This document shows positions 16,368 through 23,494 of a stretch of DNA of 33,057 nucleotides, piece after piece. Below the pieces are notes generated by a model. The model had not been told where the DNA came from. It was given only the letters and a program-made list of their open reading frames with translations, and made no database searches. The DNA lies in the NCBI GenBank assembly GCA_944387635.1, contig CALXFT010000023.1:1-33057 (forward strand), in the 5' to 3' direction. Every line of letters starts with the position of its first letter. Positions within the stretch are counted from its first letter, which is position 1. Source of the stretch: an uncultured Oscillospiraceae bacterium (GTDB taxonomy: Bacteria > Bacillota > Clostridia > Oscillospirales > Oscillospiraceae). Both the position numbers and the translations under genes were made by a program.

Positions 16368-17279
16368 ATGCGGATTCCAAAACCGCTGTTTCCCGGCGCC
16401 CGGGTGGCCCTGGTCGCCCCTTCCTCCCCGGTCCGGGAAGACAGACTTCCGAAGGCCCTGGAGCTGGTCCGAAGCCTGGGCCTGGAGCCGGTGGTCTTCC
16501 CTTCCTGCTATTTTGATAACCGGCACGGCTACTTCTCCGCCCGGGACGATTCCCGGGCCGCGGACGTGAACCGGGCCTTTGCCGACCCGGACATTGACGG
16601 CGTATGGTGCGTCCGGGGCGGCTGCGGCGGACACCGGATTCTGCCCCTGCTGGACGGGGAGACCATCCGCCGCAATCCAAAGTGGTTCGGCGGGTACTCC
16701 GACGTCACCGCCCTGCACCTGTATCTGAATCAGGACCTGGGAATGGAGACCTACCACTGTCCCATGCCCGCGTCCAACTTACAGCCCGACGCCTATACCC
16801 GCACCTGGCTGGAAAAGGCCCTCTTCGGCGGCCTGACTGGGCCTGTGGCGGTTCCGCCGGACCGGCCGCTGAAACCCCTTGCCCCAGGCAGGGCGGAAGG
16901 CCGCCTTTGCGGCGGCAACCTGTCCCTGCTGGCCGCTTCCATGGGGACTCCCTGGGAGGTGGACACCCGTGGGAAGATCCTGTTCCTGGAGGACATCGGC
17001 GAGAAGCCCTACCGCATCGACGGCATGCTGACCCAGCTGCGCAACGGCGGCAAGCTTCGGGACTGCGCCGGGGTCCTTCTGGGTGACTGGACCGACTGCG
17101 ACGCCCCCGAGGACTCCCTGACCCTGGAGCAGATCTTTGAAGAGCTCCTTGTCCCTGCGGGCAAGCCCGTGCTCATGGGACTGGCCTGCGGCCACGGCTC
17201 CGTCACCGGCTCTCTGCCCCTGGGCAGAAAGTGCCGGATGGACGCCGGGAACGGGACCATCATTTTGCTGGAGGACTGA
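16368..17279 (+). CDS. S66 muramoyltetrapeptide LD-carboxypeptidase (LdcA/YkfA/MccF family)
   Basis: A 303-residue cytoplasmic serine peptidase. S66 enzymes remove the terminal D-Ala from murein tetrapeptides by cutting an L-D bond; relatives (MccF) cleave microcin C. The Ser-Glu-His triad is readable: Ser111 in GGYSDVTAL, Glu208 in LFLEDIGEKPYRIDG and His276 in ACGHGSVTGSLPLG. The N-terminal start PLFPGARVALVAPSSPV and the oxyanion-side VRGGCGG are typical. No signal peptide, as in LdcA. I chose ATG 16368 over GTG 16359 because GAGGTG is correctly spaced for it. First of four closely packed genes (3 bp to the next). Function in murein-peptide recycling is supported by the neighbours. Confidence 0.92.
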   Translation: MRIPKPLFPGARVALVAPSSPVREDRLPKALELVRSLGLEPVVFPSCYFDNRHGYFSARDDSRAADVNRAFADPDIDGVWCVRGGCGGHRILPLLDGETIRRNPKWFGGYSDVTALHLYLNQDLGMETYHCPMPASNLQPDAYTRTWLEKALFGGLTGPVAVPPDRPLKPLAPGRAEGRLCGGNLSLLAASMGTPWEVDTRGKILFLEDIGEKPYRIDGMLTQLRNGGKLRDCAGVLLGDWTDCDAPEDSLTLEQIFEELLVPAGKPVLMGLACGHGSVTGSLPLGRKCRMDAGNGTIILLED

Positions 17280-17282
17280 GCT

Positions 17283-18089
17283 ATGGACGAATATTTGCAG
17301 CGAGCCCTGGAGAGGGCTCTGGCGGACTTTCCGGGAAAGTATTCCCTTTACTGCGTGGAGCTGGATACCATGACCCCGGCGGCGGCCATTGCCCCCCAAA
17401 CCCGGGTGGTGTCCGCCTCCACCATCAAGGTCGCCATTATGCTCTGCGCCCTGGAGGAGGTCAATCAGGGAAGGCTGACCCTAGACCGTCCGGTGCCATT
17501 GACACAGGAGGACTTCTGCGGTGACACCCGGGTCTTTGAGCCGGGATACCGGAAGGACAGCCACAGCTTGTGGGAGCTTCTGTACTGGATGATCGCGGTC
17601 AGCGACAACTCCGCCACCAACGCCCTGATCACCCTGCTGGGCTATGACCGGGTCAACGGCTGGTGCGAAGGACTGGGCCTGGAGCACACCAGCCTGGGGC
17701 GGAAGATGCTGGACTTCGAAGCCGTGGCGCGGGGCCGCAACAACTACACCTCGGCCCTGGACCAGTTCCGGATGTACCAGGCGTTGTATGAGGGCCGTAT
17801 CCTGAACGAATCCCTGCGGAAGGTTGCCTGGGACCTGCTGGGCCGCAGCCGCAGCTTCGGGAGTCTGCTTCGGTATATCCCGGACCCGGTGACGGTCTGC
17901 CACAAGCCCGGCGGTCTGGACCATCTGAGCCACGACGCGGGGGTTTTCCTGCTGCCGGGGAAGCCCTACTACCTGGGAATCTTCACCTGGGACGGTCCCT
18001 CCCTGGACGGGGAGCAGGAGCAGGCGCGGTGCATCGGCCGGCTGTCCCGGCTGGTATATGACCATATGAAGGAGAAATGCAAGCCATGA
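17283..18089 (+). CDS. Class A beta-lactamase-fold serine hydrolase without signal peptide
   Basis: A 268-residue protein of the Beta-lactamase2 type. The active-site motifs have class-A spacing: Ser46-x-x-Lys49 (STIK), Ser107-Asp108-Asn109 (SDN) and Lys208-Pro-Gly in HKPGG where class A enzymes have K-T/S-G. The Glu166-x-x-x-Asn170 omega-loop pattern is not recognisable; the region reads DFEAVARGRNNYTSALD. There is no signal peptide or membrane anchor, unlike true beta-lactamases, which act outside the membrane. It lies between an LD-carboxypeptidase gene and an NlpC/P60 gene with which it shares an ATGA overlap, so an intracellular peptidase or esterase acting on D-amino-acid-containing peptides is more likely than antibiotic resistance. 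The substrate is not known. Confidence 0.82.
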   Translation: MDEYLQRALERALADFPGKYSLYCVELDTMTPAAAIAPQTRVVSASTIKVAIMLCALEEVNQGRLTLDRPVPLTQEDFCGDTRVFEPGYRKDSHSLWELLYWMIAVSDNSATNALITLLGYDRVNGWCEGLGLEHTSLGRKMLDFEAVARGRNNYTSALDQFRMYQALYEGRILNESLRKVAWDLLGRSRSFGSLLRYIPDPVTVCHKPGGLDHLSHDAGVFLLPGKPYYLGIFTWDGPSLDGEQEQARCIGRLSRLVYDHMKEKCKP

Positions 18090-18904
18090 AAGCCATTGTC
18101 AATACCACAGTCTGCCCGCTGTACGGCAAGCCCGGCCGGGAAAACAGCCTGGTCGATGAGGTCCTGTACGGCATGACCGTGGAGATTCTGGACCAGCCGG
18201 AAGCGGGGTGGCTCCGGGTCCGGACCCACTACCGTTATGAGGGCATCGTGCCCGAAGGGGATCTGATCTGTGACAGGGAGCGGGTGAAGGCCTGGGAGGC
18301 GCTACCCAAGAAGCAGGTCCGGCACAAGAATTTCTGCGACGTGCTCTCCCAGCCCAAGGTTCAGGGCTGGATTATGAAAACCGTGCCCAAGGGCGGTTTG
18401 GCGGCCCCGGTGGGCCGGCCGGAGAACGGCTGGCAGCAGGTGGTCCTGGCCGACGGCCGGACCGGCTATGTCCCGGCCGGGATTCTGGAGGATCTGCCGG
18501 AGGACCCGGAGCGGCGGCGTGAGGAGGAACTGCGGGGGGCTCTGGTGGAAGCGGCCATGAGCTACCGGGGAACCCACTACCGCTGGGGCGGAAAATCCCC
18601 CATGGGCATCGACTGCTCGGGGCTTGTGAGCATGGCATACATGCTCTGCGGGATTCTGATCTACCGGGACGCGGACATCCGGGAGGGCTTCCCCATTCAC
18701 CGGATTGCCCTGGAAGACGTAAAGCCCGGTGATCTGCTGTTCTTCCCCGGCCATGTGGCCATGTACATAGGCCAGGGCCGCTACTGCCACAGCACCGCCC
18801 GGGCAGGAGCCGACGGCTTCACCGTCAACAGCCTGCGCCCGGAGGACCCGGAGTACCGGGCGGATCTGGCGGAGCAAATCACCCAGGTTGGTTCCTGGTT
18901 TTGA
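18086..18904 (+). CDS. SH3-NlpC/P60 murein-peptide endopeptidase (YkfC-like)
   Basis: A 272-residue protein with two bacterial SH3 domains (about 1-75 and 80-150) followed by an NlpC/P60 cysteine peptidase domain (about 155-270). The catalytic residues are visible: Cys177 in IDCSGLVSMAY, His223 in PGHVAMYIG and His235 in YCHST. The size, order and lack of a signal peptide match YkfC, which cuts the gamma-D-Glu to diamino acid bond of murein peptides that already have a free N-terminal L-Ala, in the cytoplasm. ATG 18086 overlaps the previous stop (ATGA) and has AAGGAG 11 bases upstream; ATG 18077 is too close to that site. Third gene of the degradation operon. Confidence 0.93.
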   Translation: MKAIVNTTVCPLYGKPGRENSLVDEVLYGMTVEILDQPEAGWLRVRTHYRYEGIVPEGDLICDRERVKAWEALPKKQVRHKNFCDVLSQPKVQGWIMKTVPKGGLAAPVGRPENGWQQVVLADGRTGYVPAGILEDLPEDPERRREEELRGALVEAAMSYRGTHYRWGGKSPMGIDCSGLVSMAYMLCGILIYRDADIREGFPIHRIALEDVKPGDLLFFPGHVAMYIGQGRYCHSTARAGADGFTVNSLRPEDPEYRADLAEQITQVGSWF

Positions 18905-18938
18905 TTTCAGTCAACCGAGACAGAAAGGAGATCCAAAT

Positions 18939-19745
18939 ATGAAGGTATTTATCAGTGCGGATATAGAAGGAACCTGCGGCGTGGTCTGCTGGCCGGAGAC
19001 CGAGCGGTCCAAGCCCATGGACTACACCCCCATACAGAAGCAGATGACCAGAGAAGTGGCCGCCGCCTGCCGGGGCGCACTGGCGGCCGGCGCCGAGGCG
19101 ATCCTGGTCAAGGACGCCCACGACTCCGCCCGGAACATCGACCCCATGGAGCTGCCCAGGGGCGTCGGTATGAACCGGGGCTGGTCCGGGGACCTGCTGA
19201 GCATGATGGGCGGTCTGGATCGGGACGCCTTCGGCGCGGTATTCTTCACCGGCTATCACGCCTGGGCGGGCTGCCCCGGCAACCCTCTGAGCCACACCAT
19301 GAACGGCCGGAACAACCGGGTGACCCTCAACGGCATGCCTTGCAGTGAATTCCTGATCAATTCCTACACCGCCGGTTACTACGGCGTTCCCGTGGCCCTG
19401 ATCACCGGCGACGAGGCCCTGTGCGGCTTTGCCAAGGAGCTGATCCCCGACATCACCACAGTGCCGGTGAACCGGGGCATCGGCGGCAGCGTCACCGCCA
19501 TCCACCCCATGGAGGCAGTGGAGCGGATCGAGGAGGCGGCGAAAGAGGCCCTGGGGAAGGCCGCGTCCTGCCGGGTCCCCATGCCCAGCCACTTCCACAT
19601 GGAGATCGAATTTATCAAGCACTCCGCGGCCTACTCCGGAAGCTTCTATCCCGGCGCCACCCTGAAGGACGGAAAGACGATCTGCTTCGACCACGACGAC
19701 TGGTACGAAATGCTCCGGTTCTGCCACTTTGTCCTCAGCGGCTGA
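18939..19745 (+). CDS. dppA: M55 D-aminopeptidase DppA
   Basis: A 269-residue zinc D-aminopeptidase. DppA from Bacillus subtilis is a cytoplasmic decamer that removes N-terminal D-amino acids, for example from D-Ala-D-Ala. Metal ligands are in the expected places: Asp8 and Glu10 in MKVFISADIEG, His61 in KDAHDS and His107 in TGYHAWAG, with a further conserved region NSYTAGYYGVPV. ATG 18939 follows AAAGGAG by 8 bases; upstream codons in frame are not part of the family. Last gene of the degradation operon, 34 bp after the NlpC/P60 gene. In Bacillus, dppA heads the dpp-ykf operon together with the same transporter and peptidase types. Confidence 0.95.
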   Translation: MKVFISADIEGTCGVVCWPETERSKPMDYTPIQKQMTREVAAACRGALAAGAEAILVKDAHDSARNIDPMELPRGVGMNRGWSGDLLSMMGGLDRDAFGAVFFTGYHAWAGCPGNPLSHTMNGRNNRVTLNGMPCSEFLINSYTAGYYGVPVALITGDEALCGFAKELIPDITTVPVNRGIGGSVTAIHPMEAVERIEEAAKEALGKAASCRVPMPSHFHMEIEFIKHSAAYSGSFYPGATLKDGKTICFDHDDWYEMLRFCHFVLSG

Positions 19746-19763
19746 TCCCGCTTCCAAAAAAGT

Positions 19764-19887
19764 CTTACTGATTCTCTTTTAAAATCTTTATGTGATTTTC
19801 CATTCCGAAAATCACATATTCGGCAGCGCCGTAAGGCGATGCCTTCTTGATTAAAATTAAATATTTAATCAAGAAATAGTATCAGAG
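19764..19887 (+). repeat. Repeat family A, standard copy
   Basis: About 124 bp with imperfect terminal inverted repeats (TACTGATTCTCTTTTAAAAT at the left; CTGATACTATTTCTTGATTA reading in from the right). It folds as three hairpins in series: TATGTGATTTT with AAAATCACATA (19789-19818), GGCAGCGCC with GGCGATGCC, and CTTGATTAAA with TTTAATCAAG. It has no coding capacity. It sits between the ends of convergent genes. Confidence 0.75.
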
Positions 19888-19893
19888 CTTGCC

Positions 19894-19932
19894 AAAAACC
19901 CGGCACGGCCTTTTGGCCGTGCCGGGTTTTTT
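19894..19932. terminator. Bidirectional terminator between dppA and dapH
   Basis: A perfect 12-bp stem (CCCGGCACGGCC, 19899-19910 with 19915-19926) and TTTT loop, with five A before and six T after, so it works on both strands. Confidence 0.9.
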
Positions 19933-19944
19933 AGAGAAAGGGAA

Positions 19945-20637
19945 TCACAGAGTCCGCAGGGCGTCTACCAGGGCGGTTTTTCCGGCGGTCTTTTCGTCTT
20001 TGACCTTGATGACCCGGGCGGGACAGCCGGCAACCACGGTATCCGGGGCTACGTCGCTGACCACCACGGCGCCGGCGGCCACCACCGCGCCCCGGCCAAC
20101 CCGGCAGCCCTCAATGACCACGGCGTTGGCGCCAATGAGGACCTCGTCCTCAATGACCACAGGCGTGGCGGAGGCGGGTTCTACCACCCCGGCCAGAACC
20201 GCCCCCGCGCCTACATGACAGTTCTTGCCCACAATGGCCCGGCCGCCCAGCACCGCGCCCATGTCGATCATGGTCCCCTCGCCGATCACCGCGCCGATAT
20301 TCACAATGGCTCCCATCATGATCACCGCGTTTTTTCCGATTTCCACCTGCTCCCGGATGATGGCGCCGGGCTCAATCCGGGCAGGCAGGTCCTTCAAATC
20401 CAGAAGCGGAATGGCGGAGTTGCGGCAGTTGTTCTCGATCTCCAGATGGGCGAAGGTGTTGGCCTCCAGCACCGGAGCGATGTCCTTCCACTGGCCGAAG
20501 ACGATCTTGCAGCCGGGGCCGGCGGGAAATTCCCAGCAGTTTGGGAAGGAAACGGGGGCGGTCTCCCAGACGTAGAGCTTCACCGGCGTCTTCTTCTCGG
20601 AGGTGCGGATGTATTCAATGATCTCCTGGGCGTTCAT
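19945..20637 (-). CDS. dapH: Tetrahydrodipicolinate N-acetyltransferase
   Basis: A 230-residue acetyl-CoA-dependent enzyme that acetylates tetrahydrodipicolinate in the acetylase branch of DAP and lysine synthesis. The N-terminal helical domain ([20 protein letters not shown]) is the DapH signature; from about residue 85 a left-handed beta-helix of hexapeptide repeats follows (for example [20 protein letters not shown] and [17 protein letters not shown]), giving a trimeric transferase. I placed the start at 20637, with GAGGAG upstream; the reading frame continues to 20850 but that part crosses the promoter. Divergent to the deacetylase and aminotransferase genes that complete the pathway. Confidence 0.96.
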   Translation of the reverse strand: MNAQEIIEYIRTSEKKTPVKLYVWETAPVSFPNCWEFPAGPGCKIVFGQWKDIAPVLEANTFAHLEIENNCRNSAIPLLDLKDLPARIEPGAIIREQVEIGKNAVIMMGAIVNIGAVIGEGTMIDMGAVLGGRAIVGKNCHVGAGAVLAGVVEPASATPVVIEDEVLIGANAVVIEGCRVGRGAVVAAGAVVVSDVAPDTVVAGCPARVIKVKDEKTAGKTALVDALRTL

Positions 20638-20661
20638 AATGTAGCTCCTCTCTTTTTGTTC

Positions 20662-20700
20662 ATGATAGATAATCCTATCATTTTTTACGCCGGAATACAA
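20662..20700 (-). promoter_or_regulatory. dapH promoter overlapped by a palindrome
   Basis: On the minus strand TTGTAT (20695-20700), 17 bp, TAGGAT (20672-20677). The inverted repeat ATGATAG-N6-CTATCAT (20662-20681) covers the -10 completely and is a good operator candidate. No lysine riboswitch is visible in the 35-nt leader. Confidence 0.55.
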
Positions 20701-20708
20701 GGAGGAAA

Positions 20709-20737
20709 TTGACTTCCCAGACCGTTTTGCGTATAAT
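20709..20737 (+). promoter_or_regulatory. Promoter of the deacetylase-aminotransferase operon
   Basis: TTGACT (20709-20714), 17 bp, TATAAT (20732-20737). The -35 lies only 8 bp from the -35 of the divergent dapH promoter, so the two promoters probably cannot be occupied together. Confidence 0.85.
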
Positions 20738-20766
20738 GAATAAAACTTATGACGGGAGGCGCGTGT

Positions 20767-21855
20767 ATGCGGATCATCGAAGACCGCCGGGCTCTGCATC
20801 GGATTCCGGAGCTGGACCGGAACCTGCCTAAGACGATGGCTTATCTGCAAGAAGCCCTGTCAGGGCTGAACTGCCAGGTCTTTTCCCCAATGGAGGGGGC
20901 GCTGTGCGCCTGGTTCGACTTCGGACAGGAACAGGCCATTGCCTTCCGGGCCGACGCCGACGCTCTGCCCATTGCCGAGACCACCGGGGCGGCGTATGCC
21001 TCCTGCCATCCGGGGGCCATGCACGCCTGCGGCCACGACGGCCACATGGCTATCCTGCTGGAGCTGGCCCGGCGGCTCAGTAAAAAGCGGGAGCTGGCGA
21101 ACAATGTGCTGCTGGTGTTCCAGCCCGCGGAGGAGACCACCGGCGGGGCCAGGGACCTGTGTCAGACGGGCATCTTTTCACGCCGCGGCGTCCGGGCAAT
21201 CTTCGGCCTGCACCTGTGGCCCGGTCTGGAGGCCGGGGTGATCCACAGCCGGAAGGGGGCCATGATGGCCCGCTCCAGCGAGGTAACTGTGGATATCTAC
21301 GGCAAGTCCGCCCACATTGCCAGAGCCGGCCAGGGAATCGACGCCCTGGCCGCAGGGGCCGAGCTGTACCGCCGGGCGGCGGAGCTGGAGAAAAACTACC
21401 CGGGGCAGGACTTCAGGCTCCTGAAATTCGGGCTGTTCCAAAGCGGCACGGTCCGCAACGCCCTGTCCGCCCATACCCATCTGGAAGGCACCCTCCGGGC
21501 CTTCCGGGACCCGGTCTTCGAGGGCCTGCGGGAGGGCCTGCTGGAGATCGGCCGGGAGGTGGAGAAAAGCCGGGGGACCCGGGTGGAGATCACCTTCAGC
21601 GACGGCTATGGCGCCGTGTGGAACCCGGAGGACCTGTATGATCAGGTGGCGGCTATGGTACCCATTGCTCCCCTGGCGGCCCCCGCGCTGACCGCGGAGG
21701 ACTTTTCCTGGTATCAGCGGTATCTGCCGGGACTATTCTTTTTTCTGGGCCTGGGGGACACACCGGCCCTACATGCGAGCAACTTCTCCTTTGACGAGAC
21801 CATTCTGACGAAAGGCGCCGATTTCCTGGAAGCCCTGGCGGTGAAATTCCCATGA
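20767..21855 (+). CDS. M20-family amidohydrolase, likely N-acetyl-diaminopimelate deacetylase
   Basis: A 362-residue metal-dependent hydrolase of the M20D group. It opens with the family motif [17 protein letters not shown], carries metal-site residues in [13 protein letters not shown] (His90) and the catalytic FQPAEE (Glu122, Glu123), then a dimerisation lid domain at about 180-290. M20D enzymes include hippurate hydrolases, IAA-amino-acid hydrolases and N-acetyl-L,L-DAP deacetylase (B. subtilis YkuR). Location beside dapH and a 4-base ATGA overlap with an aminotransferase gene favour the DAP pathway. ATG 20767 follows GGGAGG; a longer frame from 20749 includes the ribosome binding site. Confidence 0.88.
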   Translation: MRIIEDRRALHRIPELDRNLPKTMAYLQEALSGLNCQVFSPMEGALCAWFDFGQEQAIAFRADADALPIAETTGAAYASCHPGAMHACGHDGHMAILLELARRLSKKRELANNVLLVFQPAEETTGGARDLCQTGIFSRRGVRAIFGLHLWPGLEAGVIHSRKGAMMARSSEVTVDIYGKSAHIARAGQGIDALAAGAELYRRAAELEKNYPGQDFRLLKFGLFQSGTVRNALSAHTHLEGTLRAFRDPVFEGLREGLLEIGREVEKSRGTRVEITFSDGYGAVWNPEDLYDQVAAMVPIAPLAAPALTAEDFSWYQRYLPGLFFFLGLGDTPALHASNFSFDETILTKGADFLEALAVKFP

Positions 21856-22991
21856 TCCCACTGAATCAAAATCTGACCTCCCTGCGCCGCAGCGACATTC
21901 GGGTGTACACCAATCTGGCCAGGCAGATCCCCGGCTGCGTCATGCTGACCATCGGCGAGCCGGACTTCGACACGCCCCAGGCCATTAAGGAGGCGGCCCA
22001 GGCGGCCCTGGACGGCGGCCAGACCCATTACGCCCCCAATCAGGGAACCGCGGAACTGCGCAATGCCGTGGCGGCCTTCGAGACCCGCCGGGGCCATGAG
22101 ACGGCTCCGGAAGAGGTGCTGATCACCATCGGGGCATGCCAGGCTCTGTTCACCGCCCTGCTGGGAATCCTGAACCCCGGCGAGGAGATCATCGTCCCAA
22201 CCCCAGGCTTCGGCCTGTACAAGACCATCGCCACCATTGCCGGGGCGAAAACCGTGGAGCTGGACGTGTCCGAAACCGGATTCCAGATTCGCCGTGAGGC
22301 CCTGGAGGCGGCGATCACCCCCAGGACCAAGGCCATAGTCATCAACTCCCCCTGCAACCCTACGGGGGTGGTCCTGGACCGGCAGAGCCTGGAGAACGTG
22401 AAGGCAGCCGTTCTGGACAGGCCCATTTTCCTGGTCTGCGACAACGTCTACAACCGTCTGTGCTATGGGGAAGACTGTCCGGACCTGAGCCTGGACCCGG
22501 AGCTGCGGGACCGGCTGATTCTGTGCCAGAGTTTTTCCAAGCCCTACGCCATGACCGGCTGGCGGGTGGGCTATCTGACCTGCCCGGCTTACGTCATGGA
22601 CCGGCTGCTCCTGCTCAGCGCGGCCCAGATCACGGCGGTGCCCACCTTCGTCCAGCAGGCGGCGGTGAAGGCCCTTTCCGTAGATCCGGAGCCCATGCGC
22701 CGGATCTACCGGCAGCGGCGGGACTATGTGTGCCAGCGGCTTCGGGATATGGGTCTCCCCTTCCCGGAGCCGGAAGGGGCCTTCTATGTGTTCCCCAATA
22801 TTGAACGCTTCGGCATGGATTCGGCGGAATTCTGTACCCGGATGATCCGCCAGGGGAAGGTCGCGGCGGTCCCCGGCAGCTGCTTCGGCGCGGAGGGGTA
22901 TATCCGCCTGTCCTACTGCTGCTCCGGCGAGGACCTGAAAACCGGCCTGGACCGGATGGAGCGCTTTATCCGGATGTTGGAGAAAACTTGA
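21852..22991 (+). CDS. Class I PLP aminotransferase, likely N-acetyl-diaminopimelate aminotransferase (PatA-like)
   Basis: A 379-residue fold-type I aminotransferase. Visible features are the substrate-arm TIGEPDFDTP, the NPTG loop (NSPCNPTGVVLD), the cofactor Asp/Tyr in CDNVYNRLCY, and the PLP-binding Lys230 in SFSKPYAMTGWRVGYL. In Firmicutes using the acetylase route, a class I enzyme of this type (PatA) transfers an amino group from glutamate to N-acetyl-2-amino-6-oxopimelate. Overlap with the deacetylase gene and nearness of dapH support this, but the family also includes aspartate and aromatic aminotransferases. No terminator directly follows the stop. Confidence 0.87.
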   Translation: MIPLNQNLTSLRRSDIRVYTNLARQIPGCVMLTIGEPDFDTPQAIKEAAQAALDGGQTHYAPNQGTAELRNAVAAFETRRGHETAPEEVLITIGACQALFTALLGILNPGEEIIVPTPGFGLYKTIATIAGAKTVELDVSETGFQIRREALEAAITPRTKAIVINSPCNPTGVVLDRQSLENVKAAVLDRPIFLVCDNVYNRLCYGEDCPDLSLDPELRDRLILCQSFSKPYAMTGWRVGYLTCPAYVMDRLLLLSAAQITAVPTFVQQAAVKALSVDPEPMRRIYRQRRDYVCQRLRDMGLPFPEPEGAFYVFPNIERFGMDSAEFCTRMIRQGKVAAVPGSCFGAEGYIRLSYCCSGEDLKTGLDRMERFIRMLEKT

Positions 22992-23074
22992 TTTGTTGGA
23001 TGCAAATTACGGCATTTTTACATTATTTTCATTTTATTCAAAACAATTTGGAGAAATTTTGTTCAAAAAAGCCT

Positions 23075-23103
23075 TTGCGAAAAACAGAAAAAAATCGTAT
23101 AAT
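23075..23103 (+). promoter_or_regulatory. Promoter before the leader hairpin of the 79-aa gene
   Basis: TTGCGA (23075-23080), 17 bp, TATAAT (23098-23103). The expected transcript start, about 23110, lies just before the hairpin at 23115. I see no gene in 22992-23180. Confidence 0.75.
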
Positions 23104-23114
23104 AATCCTACAAC

Positions 23115-23163
23115 GTGTAGCTTTCATGCGTAAGGCCAGTTGCGTGAAAGCTGCACGATTTTT
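23115..23163 (+). terminator. Terminator-like hairpin in the leader (attenuator or end of a small RNA)
   Basis: A continuous 15-bp stem (23115-23129 with 23142-23156, two G-U pairs), a 12-base loop GTAAGGCCAGTT, and five T at 23159-23163. It stands between a good promoter and the ribosome binding site GGAGG of the 79-aa gene. It could end a roughly 55-nt RNA, control read-through into the gene, or stop transcription from the aminotransferase operon. Confidence 0.7.
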
Positions 23164-23180
23164 AATTTGGAGGTTATGAC

Positions 23181-23420
23181 ATGAAACGGATCAAAGCTGC
23201 CTGCATCTGCCAGACCCTGCACTTTTCCCTGAAAGAGGACGTGGCCCACGATTACGCCGTGATGCTGGTCAGGCAGGAGCTGGAGAACTATAAGAATGGC
23301 CTGGAGCGCAACCGCACCCGCTACAAGATCGTAGACGAGCAGGAGCAGAGCGACGGCTCCATCATCATCAAGGTGATCAAGCAGTACAATACCAGCCCCG
23401 TGGGGGACTATGTGGATTAA
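23181..23420 (+). CDS. Conserved-looking small protein of unknown function (79 aa)
   Basis: I do not recognise this protein. It is soluble, 79 residues, with no signal peptide or membrane segment. It begins MKRIKAACICQTLHFSLKED, continues with a helical stretch (DYAVMLVRQELENYKNGLER) and ends in a predicted strand (SDGSIIIKVIKQYN). The real-gene evidence is a GGAGG ribosome binding site 8 bases before ATG, codon usage like its neighbours, and a promoter with leader hairpin upstream. It is 75 bp upstream of the shortened MATE gene, in the same direction, and may be cotranscribed with it. Confidence 0.72.
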   Translation: MKRIKAACICQTLHFSLKEDVAHDYAVMLVRQELENYKNGLERNRTRYKIVDEQEQSDGSIIIKVIKQYNTSPVGDYVD

Positions 23421-23428
23421 TCAGGACA

Positions 23429-23471
23429 GCGCGCAGCCTGTGGTATGGAGCAACGACTCCGGGCTGCGTGC
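23429..23471 (+). promoter_or_regulatory. Stem-loop before the MATE ribosome binding site
   Basis: GCGCGCAGCC (23429-23438) pairs with GGCTGCGTGC (23462-23471), and inside it GGAG (23447-23450) pairs with CTCC (23457-23460). There is no T-run. It is followed by GCTTTCATG, a 9-mer also present in the 5' arm of the leader hairpin at 23120-23128, then AAGGAGG. Confidence 0.5.
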
Positions 23472-23494
23472 TTTCATGTGCCAAGGAGGAATTT

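Noticed and set aside
17283-18089. Antibiotic-resistance beta-lactamase
   Set aside because: The fold motifs are there, but there is no signal peptide, no recognisable Glu166/Asn170 omega loop, and the operon context is murein-peptide breakdown.
20638-20766. Lysine riboswitch between dapH and the deacetylase gene
   Set aside because: The leaders are about 35 and 25 nt, far too short for the lysine riboswitch of about 170 nt.
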